Shown here: positions 12,710 to 22,700 of the stretch, piece by piece
How positions within the stretch are numbered: position 1 is the stretch's first letter
How the letters are laid out: every line of letters begins with the position of its first letter
NCBI RefSeq assembly: GCF_900142825.1
Contig: NZ_FRCH01000007.1
Span: 1 to 48,664, forward strand
Length of the DNA: 48,664 bases
Source: Rhodanobacter sp. OK091
Lineage (GTDB): Bacteria; Pseudomonadota; Gammaproteobacteria; Xanthomonadales; Rhodanobacteraceae
Direction: 5' to 3'
The notes under the pieces: model-generated
The model's database searches: none
What the model was told of the DNA's origin: nothing
What the model saw: the letters and a program-made list of their open reading frames with translations, nothing else
Made by a program: the position numbers and the translations under genes

Positions 12710-12999
12710 TGCAACCGATCGATTTCACCAAAGCGAAGCAGGACGGCAAGGGCTTCCAGTTTCCCGGCGAGTTCGAGATCACGGCGGTCGGCAGCGCCAG
12801 TGCGAATTTGCCGACCCACGTGCCGCAGCTGCTGGAGCGTGCCGGCCTGCATGTGCTGCACGAGAGCGTGCGGCACCGGCATTCCGGTGCCGGCAACTTC
12901 GTCTCGGTCACGGTGAGCTTTCGCTGCGAGAACCGCGAACAGTACGAAGCGGCCCATGCCGCACTGCGCGCGAGTCCGGATATCCGTTACACGCTGTGA
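12709..12999 (+). CDS. ybeD: YbeD/DUF493 family protein
   Basis: A small 96-residue cytosolic protein of the DUF493 (YbeD) family with a ferredoxin-like, ACT-resembling fold. The exact function is unknown; in E. coli it sits between dacA and lipB, just as here. Typical features are the 'FQFPGEFEITAVG' start and 'SVTVSFRCENREQYEAAH'. ATG 12709 overlaps the dacA stop by one base. A 122-bp gap without an obvious gene separates it from lipB. Confidence 0.9.
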   Translation: MQPIDFTKAKQDGKGFQFPGEFEITAVGSASANLPTHVPQLLERAGLHVLHESVRHRHSGAGNFVSVTVSFRCENREQYEAAHAALRASPDIRYTL

Positions 13000-13121
13000 A
13001 GTGCGGGGAGCGCGAGTCTTCCCGCAACCTGAAGGTGACCGCTCCCGGGTCGCCGTGGTGCCATTGATCGCTCGCCAAATACCCCAACGTTCCCCGTACT
13101 GCGTTCCCAAGGTCTGATGTC

Positions 13122-13790
13122 ATGTCGTTGCCGCTGAAAATTCGCCGTCTTGGTCGCCAGCCGTATGAGGCGACCTGGAAGGCGATGAGCGCGTTCACCG
13201 ACAACCGCACGGCCGATACCGCCGACGAACTGTGGCTGCTGGAGCATGATCCGGTGTTCACCCTCGGCCAGGCCGGCAAGATGGAGCACGTGCTGGCACC
13301 GGGCGATATCCCGGTGGTGCCGGTCGATCGCGGCGGTCAGGTGACCTATCACGGTCCCGGCCAGATCGTCGGCTATCCATTGATCGACCTGCGCCGGATC
13401 GGCGTCGGCGTGCGCGAGCTGGTGACCAGGATCGAGCAGTCGCTGATCGATACGCTGGCGCATTGGAACGTCGCGGCGGTGCGGCGCGAGGGTGCGCCCG
13501 GCGTATACGTGGCGGACGCCAAGGTCGCTGCGCTGGGATTGCGCGTGCGGCGCGGCTGCAGCTTTCATGGGCTGGCCTTCAACGTGGCCATGGACCTGGA
13601 GCCGTTTCATCGCATCAACCCTTGCGGTTACAAGGGTTTGGCGGTCACACAGCTGCTAGACTTGGGCGGCCCGTCGCAGTTGGCAACGGTCGAGAACGTG
13701 CTGGTGGAGGAGTTCTGCCGCCAGTTCGGCTTTGCTGCCGAGCCAGCTGCCCCCGTTTTACCCGAACTCCCCGCTCGTGCAGCGGTCTGA
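13122..13790 (+). CDS. lipB: Octanoyltransferase (lipoate biosynthesis)
   Basis: Transfers octanoyl groups from octanoyl-ACP to lipoyl domains of 2-oxoacid dehydrogenases and GcvH. 222 residues. '[19 protein letters not shown]' is the family signature, '[16 protein letters not shown]' holds the catalytic Lys and '[10 protein letters not shown]' the catalytic Cys. lipA follows after 9 bp, giving the full assembly-plus-sulfur-insertion pathway. The protein ends in a short Pro/Ala tail. Confidence 0.97.
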   Translation: MSLPLKIRRLGRQPYEATWKAMSAFTDNRTADTADELWLLEHDPVFTLGQAGKMEHVLAPGDIPVVPVDRGGQVTYHGPGQIVGYPLIDLRRIGVGVRELVTRIEQSLIDTLAHWNVAAVRREGAPGVYVADAKVAALGLRVRRGCSFHGLAFNVAMDLEPFHRINPCGYKGLAVTQLLDLGGPSQLATVENVLVEEFCRQFGFAAEPAAPVLPELPARAAV

Positions 13791-13799
13791 GCTGTCTAC

Positions 13800-14810
13800 A
13801 TGAGCGAAATCTCCACTTCTTCTTCCAAAGTCATTCCGATCACCGTCGTCAGCGGTGCGCCCGCCGGTGAAAAGCAGATCGGCAATGACAAGATCGCGCT
13901 GAATCGTGCCGGCTTCGATACTGCCGTTCCGATCCTGCGCAAGCCGTCGTGGATCCGCGTGCGCCTGCCGCAAGGCAACGCCGTGCAGCAGCTGAAGGCG
14001 CGCCTGCGCGAGAACGCGCTGGTCACCGTATGCGAAGAAGCGTCGTGCCCGAACATCCACGAATGCTTCAGCAAGGGCACTGCGACGTTCATGATTCTCG
14101 GCGAGGTATGCACGCGCCGCTGCTCGTTCTGCGATGTGGCGCATGGCCGCCCGGTCGCGCCCGATCCGCTGGAGCCGGCGCGGCTGGCCGAGACGATCCG
14201 CGACATGCGCCTGAAGTACGTGGTGATCACGTCGGTCGATCGCGACGATCTGCGCGACGGTGGCGCCGAGCATTTCGCGGCGTGCATCCGCGCCACGCGC
14301 CATGCCAGCCCGAACATCAAGATCGAGATCCTCACGCCCGACTTCCGCGGCAAAGGCCGCATGGAGCGCGCGCTCGAAGTGCTCAAGGATTTCCCGCCGG
14401 ACGTGTTCAACCACAATCTGGAAACCGTGCCGCACCTGTATCGCGAAGTGCGCCCGGGCGCGGACTATCAGTGGTCGCTGGATTTGCTGAAGCGCTTCAA
14501 GGCGCAGCATCCGGAGGTGCCGACCAAATCCGGCATCATGCTGGGCCTGGGCGAAACCTGGGATCAGGTGATCGAGACCATGGGCGATTTACGCTCTCAT
14601 GACGTCGAGATGATCACCATTGGCCAATACTTGCAGCCCACACCCCACCATCACCCGGTAGTGCGCTACTGGACTCCGGAAGAATTCGAGGCGCTGCGCG
14701 AAGCCGGTGAGGCGATGGGTTTCCATCACGTCGCCTCCGGCCCGCTGGTGCGTTCGTCCTATCACGCCGACCTGCAAGCCCATGCAGCCGGTGTCACCGA
14801 GTCAGCTTGA
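13800..14810 (+). CDS. lipA: Lipoyl synthase
   Basis: Radical-SAM enzyme inserting two sulfur atoms into octanoyl-lysine. 336 residues. Both Fe-S motifs are intact: the auxiliary cluster CX4CX5C in '[12 protein letters not shown]' and the radical-SAM CX3CX2C in '[10 protein letters not shown]'. '[12 protein letters not shown]' and the C-terminal 'RSSYHAD' with the conserved Ser of the auxiliary cluster are also present. Start ATG 13800 includes a ~45-residue N-terminal extension that is common in this lineage. The gene ends 8 bp before the prc start. Confidence 0.98.
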   Translation: MSEISTSSSKVIPITVVSGAPAGEKQIGNDKIALNRAGFDTAVPILRKPSWIRVRLPQGNAVQQLKARLRENALVTVCEEASCPNIHECFSKGTATFMILGEVCTRRCSFCDVAHGRPVAPDPLEPARLAETIRDMRLKYVVITSVDRDDLRDGGAEHFAACIRATRHASPNIKIEILTPDFRGKGRMERALEVLKDFPPDVFNHNLETVPHLYREVRPGADYQWSLDLLKRFKAQHPEVPTKSGIMLGLGETWDQVIETMGDLRSHDVEMITIGQYLQPTPHHHPVVRYWTPEEFEALREAGEAMGFHHVASGPLVRSSYHADLQAHAAGVTESA

Positions 14811-14818
14811 GAGCCTTC

Positions 14819-17059
14819 ATGAAATTTCGTCCTGCACTGGTCCTGTTGCTTGCCCTCGTCACCGCGACCTGCGCCTCCGCGCAGTCGGCGGCCGATCTCG
14901 GTGCCGGCAGTACGGGCCGCAAGGCGGCCAGCTGGCCGCTCACCTCCACCACCAGCGAGGCGCAGGCCGCGCAGCTGTCGGCGCGCTTCCTGACCCGCTT
15001 CCACTACGACGCGCAGCCGCTCGACGATGCGATGTCGGCGCGCATCTACACCGCCTACTTCAAGCTGCTCGACAGCGAGAAAGTGTTCTTCACCCAGGTC
15101 GACATGGCGAAGTTCGCGCCGCTGAAGACCCAGCTCGACGACGCGATCTGGAATCAAGACCTGTCCGCGCCGTTCTCGGTATTCAACCTGTACGTGCAGC
15201 GCGCGGTCGAACGCATGACCTATGCGCGCGGCCTGCTCAAGCAAGGCTTCGATTTTTCCGTCGATGAAAACTACACGTTCGATCGCGACCATGCCGACTG
15301 GCCGAAAGACCAGGCCGAGCTGGACAAGCTGTGGCGCCAGCGCACCAAGAACGACTGGCTGCGCCTGAAGCTGGCCGGCAAGAATGACGACGACATCCGC
15401 AAGACGCTGGACAAGCGTTATGCCGGCTACATCGAGCGGGTCAAGCAACTCGATGGCGAGGACGCGTTCCAGACCTTCATGACCGCGTACGCCGAAACCA
15501 CCGACCCGCATACCGACTACCTCGGCCCGCGTGCGGCGGAAAACTTCGACATCCAGATGAAGCTGTCGCTGGAAGGTATCGGTGCCCAGCTGCAGGCGCG
15601 CGACGACTACACGATGATCTTCACCCTGGTGCCCGGCGGTCCGGCGATCAAGTCCGGCAAGCTCAAGGCCGGCGATCGCATCGTGGCGGTGGGGCAGGGC
15701 GACAGTGGTCCGATGACCGACGTGATCGGCTGGCGGCTGGACGATGTGGTCAATCGCATCCGCGGCAAGAAAGACACCACCGTGCGGCTGGAGATCCTGC
15801 CCGCCGATGCCGGCCTGGACGGCAAGCACGAGATCGTCACGCTGGTGCGCAAGAAAGTCAGCATCGAGGATTCGGCGGCGAAGAAGAAGGTCATCGACAT
15901 CAAGGACGGCGATGTCACCCGCAAGATCGGCGTAATCGAGCTGCCCTCGTTCTATTCCGACTTCGGCGCGCGCAGCGAGGGCGACAAGGACTTCAAGAGC
16001 GCCACTCGCGACGTGGCCAAGCTGCTGGGCGAACTCAAGACCGCCGGCGTACAGGGCGTCGTAGTCGATCTGCGCAACAACGGCGGCGGTTCGCTGGCCG
16101 AGGCCAATTCGCTGACCGGCTTGTTCATCGACAAGGGGCCGGTGGTCCAGGTGCGCGACTCCAAGGGCCAGGTCGAAGTGCAGGGCGATGACGACCCGGG
16201 CATGGCGTGGAGCGGTCCGCTGGCGGTGCTGGTCAACCGCGGCACGGCGTCGGCGTCGGAGATCTTCTCCGCGGCGATCCAGGACTACCACCGCGGCCTG
16301 ATCGTCGGCGAACCGACCTTCGGCAAGGGCACCGTGCAGAACCTGGTCGATCTGGATCGTTTCTCGCAGAGCGACAGCGAGAAGCCGCAGCTCGGCGAGC
16401 TGAAGATGACCATCCAGGAATTCTTCCGCATCAACGGCGGGTCCACCCAGCTGAAGGGTGTGACGCCGGACATCGCCTTCCCGAAGAACGGCGACGACAA
16501 GGACTTCGGCGAGTCGACCTACGACAACGCGTTGAAGTGGACGCAGATTCCGCCGGCCGACTACCAGCCCGTGGCGAACCTCAATGCCTATCTGCCGCAG
16601 CTGGTGCAGCTGCATGACCAGCGCGCGGCGAAGTCGCCGGCGTGGAAACTGATGCTGGACGAGCTGGCGCAATACAAGACCATGCGCGCCAAGACCTCGA
16701 TCTCGCTGAACTTCGCCACGCGCGAAGCCGAGCGCAAGCAGCAGGATGCGATCCAGTCCGATTTCCGCGCACGGCACAAGGCCATCGACGGTACCGACGC
16801 AACACTGGGCGACGACCAGAGCAGCCTCGACGACGGCCTCAACGCGAACGAGCGCAGCCTGAAGAGCGAGCTCAAGCAGGAAAGCGAAGCGAAGAAGGCG
16901 AAGGACGTGCAGCTCAACGAAACCGCGCACATCCTGTTCGACGCGGTCGGCCTGGTCAAGGCCGATCCGAAGCTGGCCGGCGAGGTGTTGCCGTATGGCG
17001 GCAAGTTCTCCGCCACGGCCGCGGTGGCGCCACCGGCCGCCGCACCGATCGCGCATTGA
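14819..17059 (+). CDS. prc: Tail-specific periplasmic protease Prc
   Basis: Carboxy-terminal processing peptidase (MEROPS S41A) degrading or trimming periplasmic proteins, including wall hydrolases and lipoproteins in relatives. 746 residues: signal peptide ~1-21, N-terminal Prc domain, PDZ ~235-325 ('GIGAQLQARDDYTMI'), catalytic S41 domain with 'NNGGGSLAEA', 'NRGTASASEIFSAAI' (Ser) and 'GEPTFGKGTVQ' (Lys), then a charged, helical C-terminal domain. I use ATG 14819 since it starts a clean signal peptide; a TTG at 14807 overlaps lipA. Placement after the dac/mlt block suits a role in wall-enzyme turnover. Confidence 0.96.
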   Translation: MKFRPALVLLLALVTATCASAQSAADLGAGSTGRKAASWPLTSTTSEAQAAQLSARFLTRFHYDAQPLDDAMSARIYTAYFKLLDSEKVFFTQVDMAKFAPLKTQLDDAIWNQDLSAPFSVFNLYVQRAVERMTYARGLLKQGFDFSVDENYTFDRDHADWPKDQAELDKLWRQRTKNDWLRLKLAGKNDDDIRKTLDKRYAGYIERVKQLDGEDAFQTFMTAYAETTDPHTDYLGPRAAENFDIQMKLSLEGIGAQLQARDDYTMIFTLVPGGPAIKSGKLKAGDRIVAVGQGDSGPMTDVIGWRLDDVVNRIRGKKDTTVRLEILPADAGLDGKHEIVTLVRKKVSIEDSAAKKKVIDIKDGDVTRKIGVIELPSFYSDFGARSEGDKDFKSATRDVAKLLGELKTAGVQGVVVDLRNNGGGSLAEANSLTGLFIDKGPVVQVRDSKGQVEVQGDDDPGMAWSGPLAVLVNRGTASASEIFSAAIQDYHRGLIVGEPTFGKGTVQNLVDLDRFSQSDSEKPQLGELKMTIQEFFRINGGSTQLKGVTPDIAFPKNGDDKDFGESTYDNALKWTQIPPADYQPVANLNAYLPQLVQLHDQRAAKSPAWKLMLDELAQYKTMRAKTSISLNFATREAERKQQDAIQSDFRARHKAIDGTDATLGDDQSSLDDGLNANERSLKSELKQESEAKKAKDVQLNETAHILFDAVGLVKADPKLAGEVLPYGGKFSATAAVAPPAAAPIAH

Positions 17060-17080
17060 GCTTCACTGCGTGAAGGCCGA

Positions 17081-17113
17081 CAAAGGCAGCGCTCCGGCGC
17101 TGCCTTTGTTTTT
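17081..17113 (+). terminator. Strong intrinsic terminator after prc
   Basis: CAAAGGCAGCGC and GCGCTGCCTTTG form a perfect 12-bp stem with a TCCG tetraloop, followed by T5. It closes the 13-kb plus-strand envelope block and abuts the convergent GH43 gene, whose stop is only a few bases away. Confidence 0.93.
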
Positions 17114-17116
17114 GGG

Positions 17117-18739
17117 CTAGGCCTCCAGCGCGCGATAGTTGAAATCGCTAACGAGGATGCTTCCCTCGTCGGCGCTGTAGATGCCCAGCTTGAGGCTGAG
17201 GAAGCCGCCGAAGACGTTGTGATGGATGCCCGAGACTTCCATCCGCAGCCCGTTGCGGGCCCAGGTTTTTCCGTCGTCGTGCGAATAGTGGTAAGTCACC
17301 ACGTTACGGTCGTTGGTCAGCCTGATGCGGACGCGGGAGGTGTGCATCGGCTGCCGTGCCCACAGTTGTTCGTCCGCGTACTCGAAGGTCCTCATGTAGT
17401 CGGGCGTGAAGCCGACGCCGACGAAGGCTTTCGCGTTGTAGAACAGCAGTAGCCCGCCTTCGGCCTTGCCGACCAGGTCGATCGTGACTTCGGCGACGTA
17501 CCCGCGGTCGCCCATCGTGCACACCAGTGGCGAACTGTCGGCAGGTGAGCTTCCCTTGGCCACGATGCGCAGGCCCTGCTTCTCATACGCGGCACGTTGC
17601 ATCTCGTCCGGCGCCGGGTCATGGAAGCACCACTGGATCCCGAACTTGTTCGTGCCGAAGTCGTCCGACAGCGCGGCACGGGTGGGCGTGGGGCGGCCAC
17701 CCCGGGGCTTGGGCAACGGTTTCGACAGATCGCCTCCGGTGGCCCGGAACCAGCCATCGCCGGTCCACTCGACCGGTTCCAGCAGCGTCTGTCGGCCCAG
17801 TGTCCTGAAGCCGTTCTCGTAGCCGTGGTACACCATCCACCAATCGCCCGCCGGCCCTTCCACCAGCGACGCGTGTCCGCGCGACCACCACGGCTCTTCG
17901 GCGCTGGTGGTGCGCACCAGCGGATTGTGCGGGCAGTGTTCCCACGGGCCATGGATGGATTTCGAGCGGGCCGCGATCACCATGTGCCCGGTCGGCGGAC
18001 CCGCGGTGCCGCCGACGGCCGTGATCAGATAAAACCAGTCGTCATGCCGGAGCAGCTTCGGCCCCTCCGGCGAAAACGCTTCCACCACCCAGTCATCGGG
18101 ATATCGCCACGGGCTGTACGCCGGTTCCAGCGATCCATCCGTGGCCAGGCCATCGTCCGTCAGCCGGATCCGCCGGATGCCGTTGACGAAGAGATAGCGC
18201 TTGCCGTCTTCCCCGACGATATGGCCCGGGTCGATGCAACCGCTGATCTTGAGGTCGATGGGCTCGCTCCATGGCCCTTCGATCCGGTCGGCCCAGATCA
18301 CAAAGATCGACCAGCCCTTGCCGCCCGGATTGGCGGGCAGGTAAATGAAGTAGCGGTTCCCGTGCTTGCACAGATCGACCGCCCAGATGCTGCCGAGCTG
18401 CTTGTGCAGGGCCGGCCCCAGCGGCGTCCAGTTCACCAGGTCGGTGGAGTGCCAGATGATCAGGCCCGGATAGGCGAACAGCGACGAAAACGTCATGTAG
18501 TAGTCGTCGCCATCCTTGAGGATGGTCGGGTCCGGGTGGTCGCCGGTGACGATCGGATTGAGATACGTCCCGTTGCCCAGGTCCGCCTTTCGCTGCCCTT
18601 CGGTTCCGTGGCCCCATGCAGGGCTCTGAAGGCGGTGATCGATGCAGCGCGTGTCCGTCGTAGCCCGCAGCGCAAGCGGCGCGGCCGCGGCGCTGGTCAG
18701 CATCCATTTGATGCTGTTGCGACGGCTGGTATCGACCAT
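17117..18739 (-). CDS. GH43-like glycoside hydrolase, Tat-type signal
   Basis: 540-residue secreted protein. The N-terminus 'DTSRRNSIKWMLTSAAAAPL' is a twin-arginine-like signal. Residues ~65-340 form a five-bladed propeller of the GH43 type: 'GDHPDPTILK' (catalytic base Asp), 'SGCIDPGHI' (pKa-modulating Asp) and 'VVEAFSPEGPKLL' (acid Glu) are in the right order. The C-terminal ~200 residues look like the beta-sandwich of GH43 beta-xylosidases. The substrate is probably a xylan or arabinan oligosaccharide, by family only. Start ATG 18739 has GAGGAAAACGAG directly upstream; the frame is open further, without signal character. Confidence 0.85.
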   Translation of the reverse strand: MVDTSRRNSIKWMLTSAAAAPLALRATTDTRCIDHRLQSPAWGHGTEGQRKADLGNGTYLNPIVTGDHPDPTILKDGDDYYMTFSSLFAYPGLIIWHSTDLVNWTPLGPALHKQLGSIWAVDLCKHGNRYFIYLPANPGGKGWSIFVIWADRIEGPWSEPIDLKISGCIDPGHIVGEDGKRYLFVNGIRRIRLTDDGLATDGSLEPAYSPWRYPDDWVVEAFSPEGPKLLRHDDWFYLITAVGGTAGPPTGHMVIAARSKSIHGPWEHCPHNPLVRTTSAEEPWWSRGHASLVEGPAGDWWMVYHGYENGFRTLGRQTLLEPVEWTGDGWFRATGGDLSKPLPKPRGGRPTPTRAALSDDFGTNKFGIQWCFHDPAPDEMQRAAYEKQGLRIVAKGSSPADSSPLVCTMGDRGYVAEVTIDLVGKAEGGLLLFYNAKAFVGVGFTPDYMRTFEYADEQLWARQPMHTSRVRIRLTNDRNVVTYHYSHDDGKTWARNGLRMEVSGIHHNVFGGFLSLKLGIYSADEGSILVSDFNYRALEA

Positions 18740-18893
18740 CTCGTTTTCCTCATTGGCATGGATAGGACGGAAGCGCCCGATTCGTAGCGGGCATCGACTC
18801 CCTACCATCGATAGTACGGCCTGCCGTCGTATGCGAGCCATGCCATGAACGCAACTCGATCCACCTTCCCGCGCTTGGCGGCCATCCTTGCGC

Positions 18894-20636
18894 TCAATGC
18901 GTCGCGGACTTGGCCTTGCGCTGCTGCTTCATCCACTGCCGGAATGCATCGATGTGCGGCAGTTGCCGCAGCAGCTTGGAGTGCGGATCGACGATCAGCA
19001 GACTGCCGGCCGGCACCTGCAACCGACCTTCGCCCTGCGTCATCGGCACGGTGTGCACGGCCTCGCCGACTTGCACTTCCACCGGCATCGGGAACGGCTT
19101 GCCATGCTCGGTCACCCAGTGCAGCGCGAGCGTGTCGCCATCGTGGTGCATGTCGAGGCGGGGCAGCGCGGCGTCGTGGAGATAGACGTCGAAGAACCAG
19201 TGCAGATCGCGCCCGGTTACCTTGTCGACGATCGCGATGTACTCGTCGGTGGTGGCATAGCGCGGGCTGAAGTTGCCCGGTTTCGGATCCGGCCGGCCGT
19301 ACACCAGCCGGCGCGTGCTTTCGAAGAAATCCTTGTCGCCGATCAGCTGCCGCAGCGTGTGCAGCATCAGCGCACCCTTGTTGTAGATGTCCTGACCGGG
19401 CCCGGTCTTCTCGTCGTAGACCTGCTCCTCGGTTTTGCTGCTGCCGGAAACGATGGGGCGGGCGTTGCTCAACATCAGGCGCAGGCCATGCACCCAGCTG
19501 AAGTAATCCGCGTCGCCGTTGAGGTACTGGCTGTACAGCGGCTGCATGTAGGTGCCGAAACCCTCGTGCAGCCACATGTCGTCCCAGTCGGCATTGGTCA
19601 TCTGGTTGCCGAACCACTCATGCGCAAACTCGTGCTGCAGCAGCCGGTCGAAACCGTAACCGTCCTGCTTGTAGTCGTTGCCGTAGGCGTTGAGGGTCTG
19701 GTGTTCCATGCCAAGGTACGGGGTTTCCACCACGCCCATCTTCTCGTCGCCGAAGGGATACGGGCCGATCTCCTGCTCGAAGAAATCCAGCATGCGTGGG
19801 AACCCGGCGAACAGTTCTTTCGCCTGTGCCTCTTGTCCGCGCAGATACCAGAATTCCAGTGGGATGGTGTTGCCGTAGCGGCTGGGGTAGTCCGCCTTGA
19901 GTACATCGAACGGGCCGACGTTGATCGCGATGGCGTAGGTGTCCGGATGCTTGGCGCGCCAGTGATACGTATGCCGATCGCCTTCCTCGGTGATGCCGAT
20001 CAGCACGCCGTTGCCGGGCGCCGCGAGCGTCTTCGGTACGGTCACGTAGGTGTCGACCAGGTCGGGCTCGCCCTGCGGATGGTCGATGCACGGCCAGAAC
20101 AGGTCGCAGCCTTCGCCCTCGACCGCGCTGGCGATCCATGGCTGGCCGTCCGCGGTGTGACTCCAGACAAAGCCGCCGTCCCACGGCGCCTTTTTCGCCA
20201 CATGCGGCTTGCCGCCGTAGCGGATGGTGACGCGCACCTTGCCGCCGCTGGCGAGCGGTGCCGGCAGTGCGATACGCAGGCGGCCGTCCGGATTGCTCCA
20301 GCGGGTGGCGGCAAGCGGCTGGTCGTCGAGGGCGATGCCGCCGATCGGCAGGTTGCGGTCCAGGTCCAGCAGCAGCACGTCGGTGGCGGATTTGGCGGTG
20401 AAGCTCAGCGTGGCGCTGGCGTCGATGCTTTGCCCGGCCGGGTCGATCGTGAAGTGCAGCTCGGCATGATCGAAATGCACGCGCGCCTGCTCGGCCGGCA
20501 TCACGCCACCGGAGTTCAGCGTCTGCGCCGTCAGCGCCGGCTGGGTGGGCGCACCAGTCTTGGCGACCGGTACGCTGGTGCAGGCAGCGAGGCCGAGTGC
20601 CACGCTGATGGCGAGCAGGTGCAGGCGATGGTGCAT
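18894..20636 (-). CDS. M1 family metallopeptidase, lipoprotein
   Basis: 580-residue zinc aminopeptidase of the gluzincin M1 family. The lipobox LGLAAC places the lipidated Cys at residue 19. Residues ~45-240 form the N-terminal beta-saddle. 'YLGMEHQT' near 308 is the exopeptidase GxMEN-type motif in variant GMEH form, and HEFAHEW (H335-E-x-x-H339) with E358 in 'HEGFGTY' bind zinc. The extended C-terminal domain of long M1 enzymes is absent; only ~130 residues follow the catalytic domain. It probably acts on peptides in the periplasm or at the outer membrane. Confidence 0.93.
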   Translation of the reverse strand: MHHRLHLLAISVALGLAACTSVPVAKTGAPTQPALTAQTLNSGGVMPAEQARVHFDHAELHFTIDPAGQSIDASATLSFTAKSATDVLLLDLDRNLPIGGIALDDQPLAATRWSNPDGRLRIALPAPLASGGKVRVTIRYGGKPHVAKKAPWDGGFVWSHTADGQPWIASAVEGEGCDLFWPCIDHPQGEPDLVDTYVTVPKTLAAPGNGVLIGITEEGDRHTYHWRAKHPDTYAIAINVGPFDVLKADYPSRYGNTIPLEFWYLRGQEAQAKELFAGFPRMLDFFEQEIGPYPFGDEKMGVVETPYLGMEHQTLNAYGNDYKQDGYGFDRLLQHEFAHEWFGNQMTNADWDDMWLHEGFGTYMQPLYSQYLNGDADYFSWVHGLRLMLSNARPIVSGSSKTEEQVYDEKTGPGQDIYNKGALMLHTLRQLIGDKDFFESTRRLVYGRPDPKPGNFSPRYATTDEYIAIVDKVTGRDLHWFFDVYLHDAALPRLDMHHDGDTLALHWVTEHGKPFPMPVEVQVGEAVHTVPMTQGEGRLQVPAGSLLIVDPHSKLLRQLPHIDAFRQWMKQQRKAKSATH

Positions 20637-20757
20637 GAGGGTTTCCTACCGGCGGATTGAAACGGCAGGATGCAATCTTTCAGCCCGGGGCGACAACGCC
20701 AGAAGTCATGCCATATGGCATATCCGCGATGCGGGTGCGGCAACGGTGCACCGATTG

Positions 20758-22632
20758 CTATTCGGCGTAGCCGAGGCGGTCCATCCACGGCCGCAGCACC
20801 GGCAGCACGGAATCGAAATGTTCGCGATAGTTCTGCCAGCGGCCGAGAGCCTTGCGGTGAACACCTTCGGTGACCTGCGCATAGCTGGGCGTGCTGATGA
20901 AACGCTTGTGCCGAGCGTGTTCGGCGAAGCGTGTCATGGGTGAGGCGTCGGTGACGTCGAGGAACTGCGCCAGACGCGCGACCTGACCGTCGAAGTCGTT
21001 GACGACCGATTCGTAACGCCACTCCAGCACCTGCGGCGCGAACACCTCGACATGCTGCTGCCACTGTTCGAAGGCCTGCACATAACCTTCGGCGAGGCGC
21101 TGCAGCGATGAGCAGAGAATCATGAAAGGCGGCGAGCGAAACGGAAGCATATAGCAGCTAAGCAACACGTCGCAGGGGTGGCGCAGGCACAGGATGATCC
21201 GCGCCTCGGGGAACAGTCGGGCGATCATCGGCAGGCACAGCATATTGAGCGGATTCTTGTCGACCAGTCGTTGTCCCCCGAGGTCAGGTATCACCTTGTT
21301 CACCAAACCGGCATAAATCCCCCGCAACTGATCCGTATCTTGCTGGATCAACCCGGCAAGATCCTCCGGGTAGGATTGCCCGGCGAGCTGCATGCGTCCG
21401 ATCAGCTCGTACACGAAACCACGCTCGTCCATCGAGCGAAAATCGGGATGGGAGTCGAGCATCTGTTCGAGCAGTGTCGTACCCGAACGAGGAAAGCCGA
21501 CCACGAACACTGGGCTTTCATGGCTGCGTGGTGCCGATAGCGTGGTCCAGCGGTCATGTTCCAGATGACTCACGCGATGGCTCGCCATGGACAGTGGCTG
21601 GCTGCCCTCGGCGGTCAGTTCGGGCACGATGTCCCTGGCGATTTCCCATTGCGCAGCATGAGCGATCTCTGCGGCCTGCCAGGCTTCCCGATGGCGCCCC
21701 TGTTTGCTCCTCGCACCGGCCAGCCCGAAAGCGGCGTTCGCGCGCGATTCGGGTTGGTCAACCAAGCCGAGCATGCGTTCATATAGACCGGCGGCGTCAT
21801 CCAGCTCGCCCACACGGGCAGCCATGGCCGCATGGGCTTGCCAGGCTGCAGAGAGAAGAGACGGGGACGCCTTGGATAACGCCTCCAGTGTGTTCAGTGG
21901 CAATTGCGCGAGTTCGGTCTGAGCGCGCTCGATCTGGTTGCTGCGCTCATAAATCGCTGCGCGCAATGCGACGATGCGCCATTCCATGATCTGCGCATCC
22001 GGTCCCTTGGGCAGTACCGCTTGATCCAGGATTTGAAACGCAGTCGCCTGATCACCCTGGGTGGATAACATTGTCGCCATGAGCAATGCTTGCTCGGCAG
22101 GTTGTGGCGGCCAGTCGACGGCGCCGGCCAGCATGTCTTCCTCGCCATTGTTGTCGCCGCAGACATGGCAGGCGTACGCCGCCTGCAGCCGTGCGTCGAT
22201 GAAGGCGGGCACCAGCTGCACAGCATTGAGCATCGCCTGCCGTGCCTGTAGCCAGCGTTGTTGCTGCGCATAGAGCAGGCCGAGGTTGTAATGGATCTGC
22301 GCCTCATGTGGCGCCAGCTCCACGGCTTGCAGCAGCGCTTGTTCGGCCATCGCCAGGTCGCCTGTCTGGCGGGCAACGACAGAGAGGTTGTTCCAGTACT
22401 CGGGCGTTTCAGGATGGCGCCGCACCAGCCGCTGAAAAGTCGCTAGCGCGTCGTCGAGTCTAAGGCTGGATTGCTGGGCGGTGCCCAGCAACAGCAGAGC
22501 GGTTTCGTCGGCGTCGTCCGCGTCGGCGATGGGTTCGCCGAGGGCCAGCACGGTGGCGATATCACCACTGTTGTACGCCGCGAGCATGCGGGCGGCGAGG
22601 TCGGCAGAAGATGGCGAAGGGTGGTCCGTCAT
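20758..22632 (-). CDS. TPR-repeat sulfotransferase family protein
   Basis: 624-residue two-part protein. Residues ~10-330 are helical tetratricopeptide repeats ('PETPEYWNNLSVVARQTGD', 'PHEAQIHYNLGLLYAQQ'). Residues ~372-620 are a sulfotransferase domain: 'FVVGFPRSGTTLLEQML' is the 5'-PSB loop for the PAPS donor, and 'PEARIILCLRHPCDVLLS' the 3'-phosphate-binding strand with conserved Arg and Ser. Acceptor unknown. It follows the TonB receptor by 68 bp on the same strand, and a TPR-hydroxylase precedes the receptor; this triad suggests a shared substrate. Confidence 0.9.
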   Translation of the reverse strand: MTDHPSPSSADLAARMLAAYNSGDIATVLALGEPIADADDADETALLLLGTAQQSSLRLDDALATFQRLVRRHPETPEYWNNLSVVARQTGDLAMAEQALLQAVELAPHEAQIHYNLGLLYAQQQRWLQARQAMLNAVQLVPAFIDARLQAAYACHVCGDNNGEEDMLAGAVDWPPQPAEQALLMATMLSTQGDQATAFQILDQAVLPKGPDAQIMEWRIVALRAAIYERSNQIERAQTELAQLPLNTLEALSKASPSLLSAAWQAHAAMAARVGELDDAAGLYERMLGLVDQPESRANAAFGLAGARSKQGRHREAWQAAEIAHAAQWEIARDIVPELTAEGSQPLSMASHRVSHLEHDRWTTLSAPRSHESPVFVVGFPRSGTTLLEQMLDSHPDFRSMDERGFVYELIGRMQLAGQSYPEDLAGLIQQDTDQLRGIYAGLVNKVIPDLGGQRLVDKNPLNMLCLPMIARLFPEARIILCLRHPCDVLLSCYMLPFRSPPFMILCSSLQRLAEGYVQAFEQWQQHVEVFAPQVLEWRYESVVNDFDGQVARLAQFLDVTDASPMTRFAEHARHKRFISTPSYAQVTEGVHRKALGRWQNYREHFDSVLPVLRPWMDRLGYAE

Positions 22633-22650
22633 CCCTGAATCCTAGCAGCG

Positions 22651-22682
22651 GGATGGCCGCGGCGGTTTCTCCGCGGCCATCC
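22651..22682 (-). terminator. Hairpin between TonB receptor and sulfotransferase gene
   Basis: GGATGGCCGCGG and CCGCGGCCATCC make a perfect 12-bp stem with an 8-nt loop in the 68-bp intergenic gap. There is no U-run in the transcribed direction, so it could be a processing or stability element that lowers downstream expression rather than a full terminator. Confidence 0.55.
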
Positions 22683-22700
22683 GCTTGCTCTCCAATCAGA

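Noticed and set aside
14762..17056. 764-residue open frame antisense to prc, and similar long antisense frames over mrdA, glpK, nrdJa and the M1 gene
   Set aside because: They are mirror frames caused by GC-rich third-position bias; translations are Arg/Ala/His-rich, lack motifs and overlap well-supported genes.
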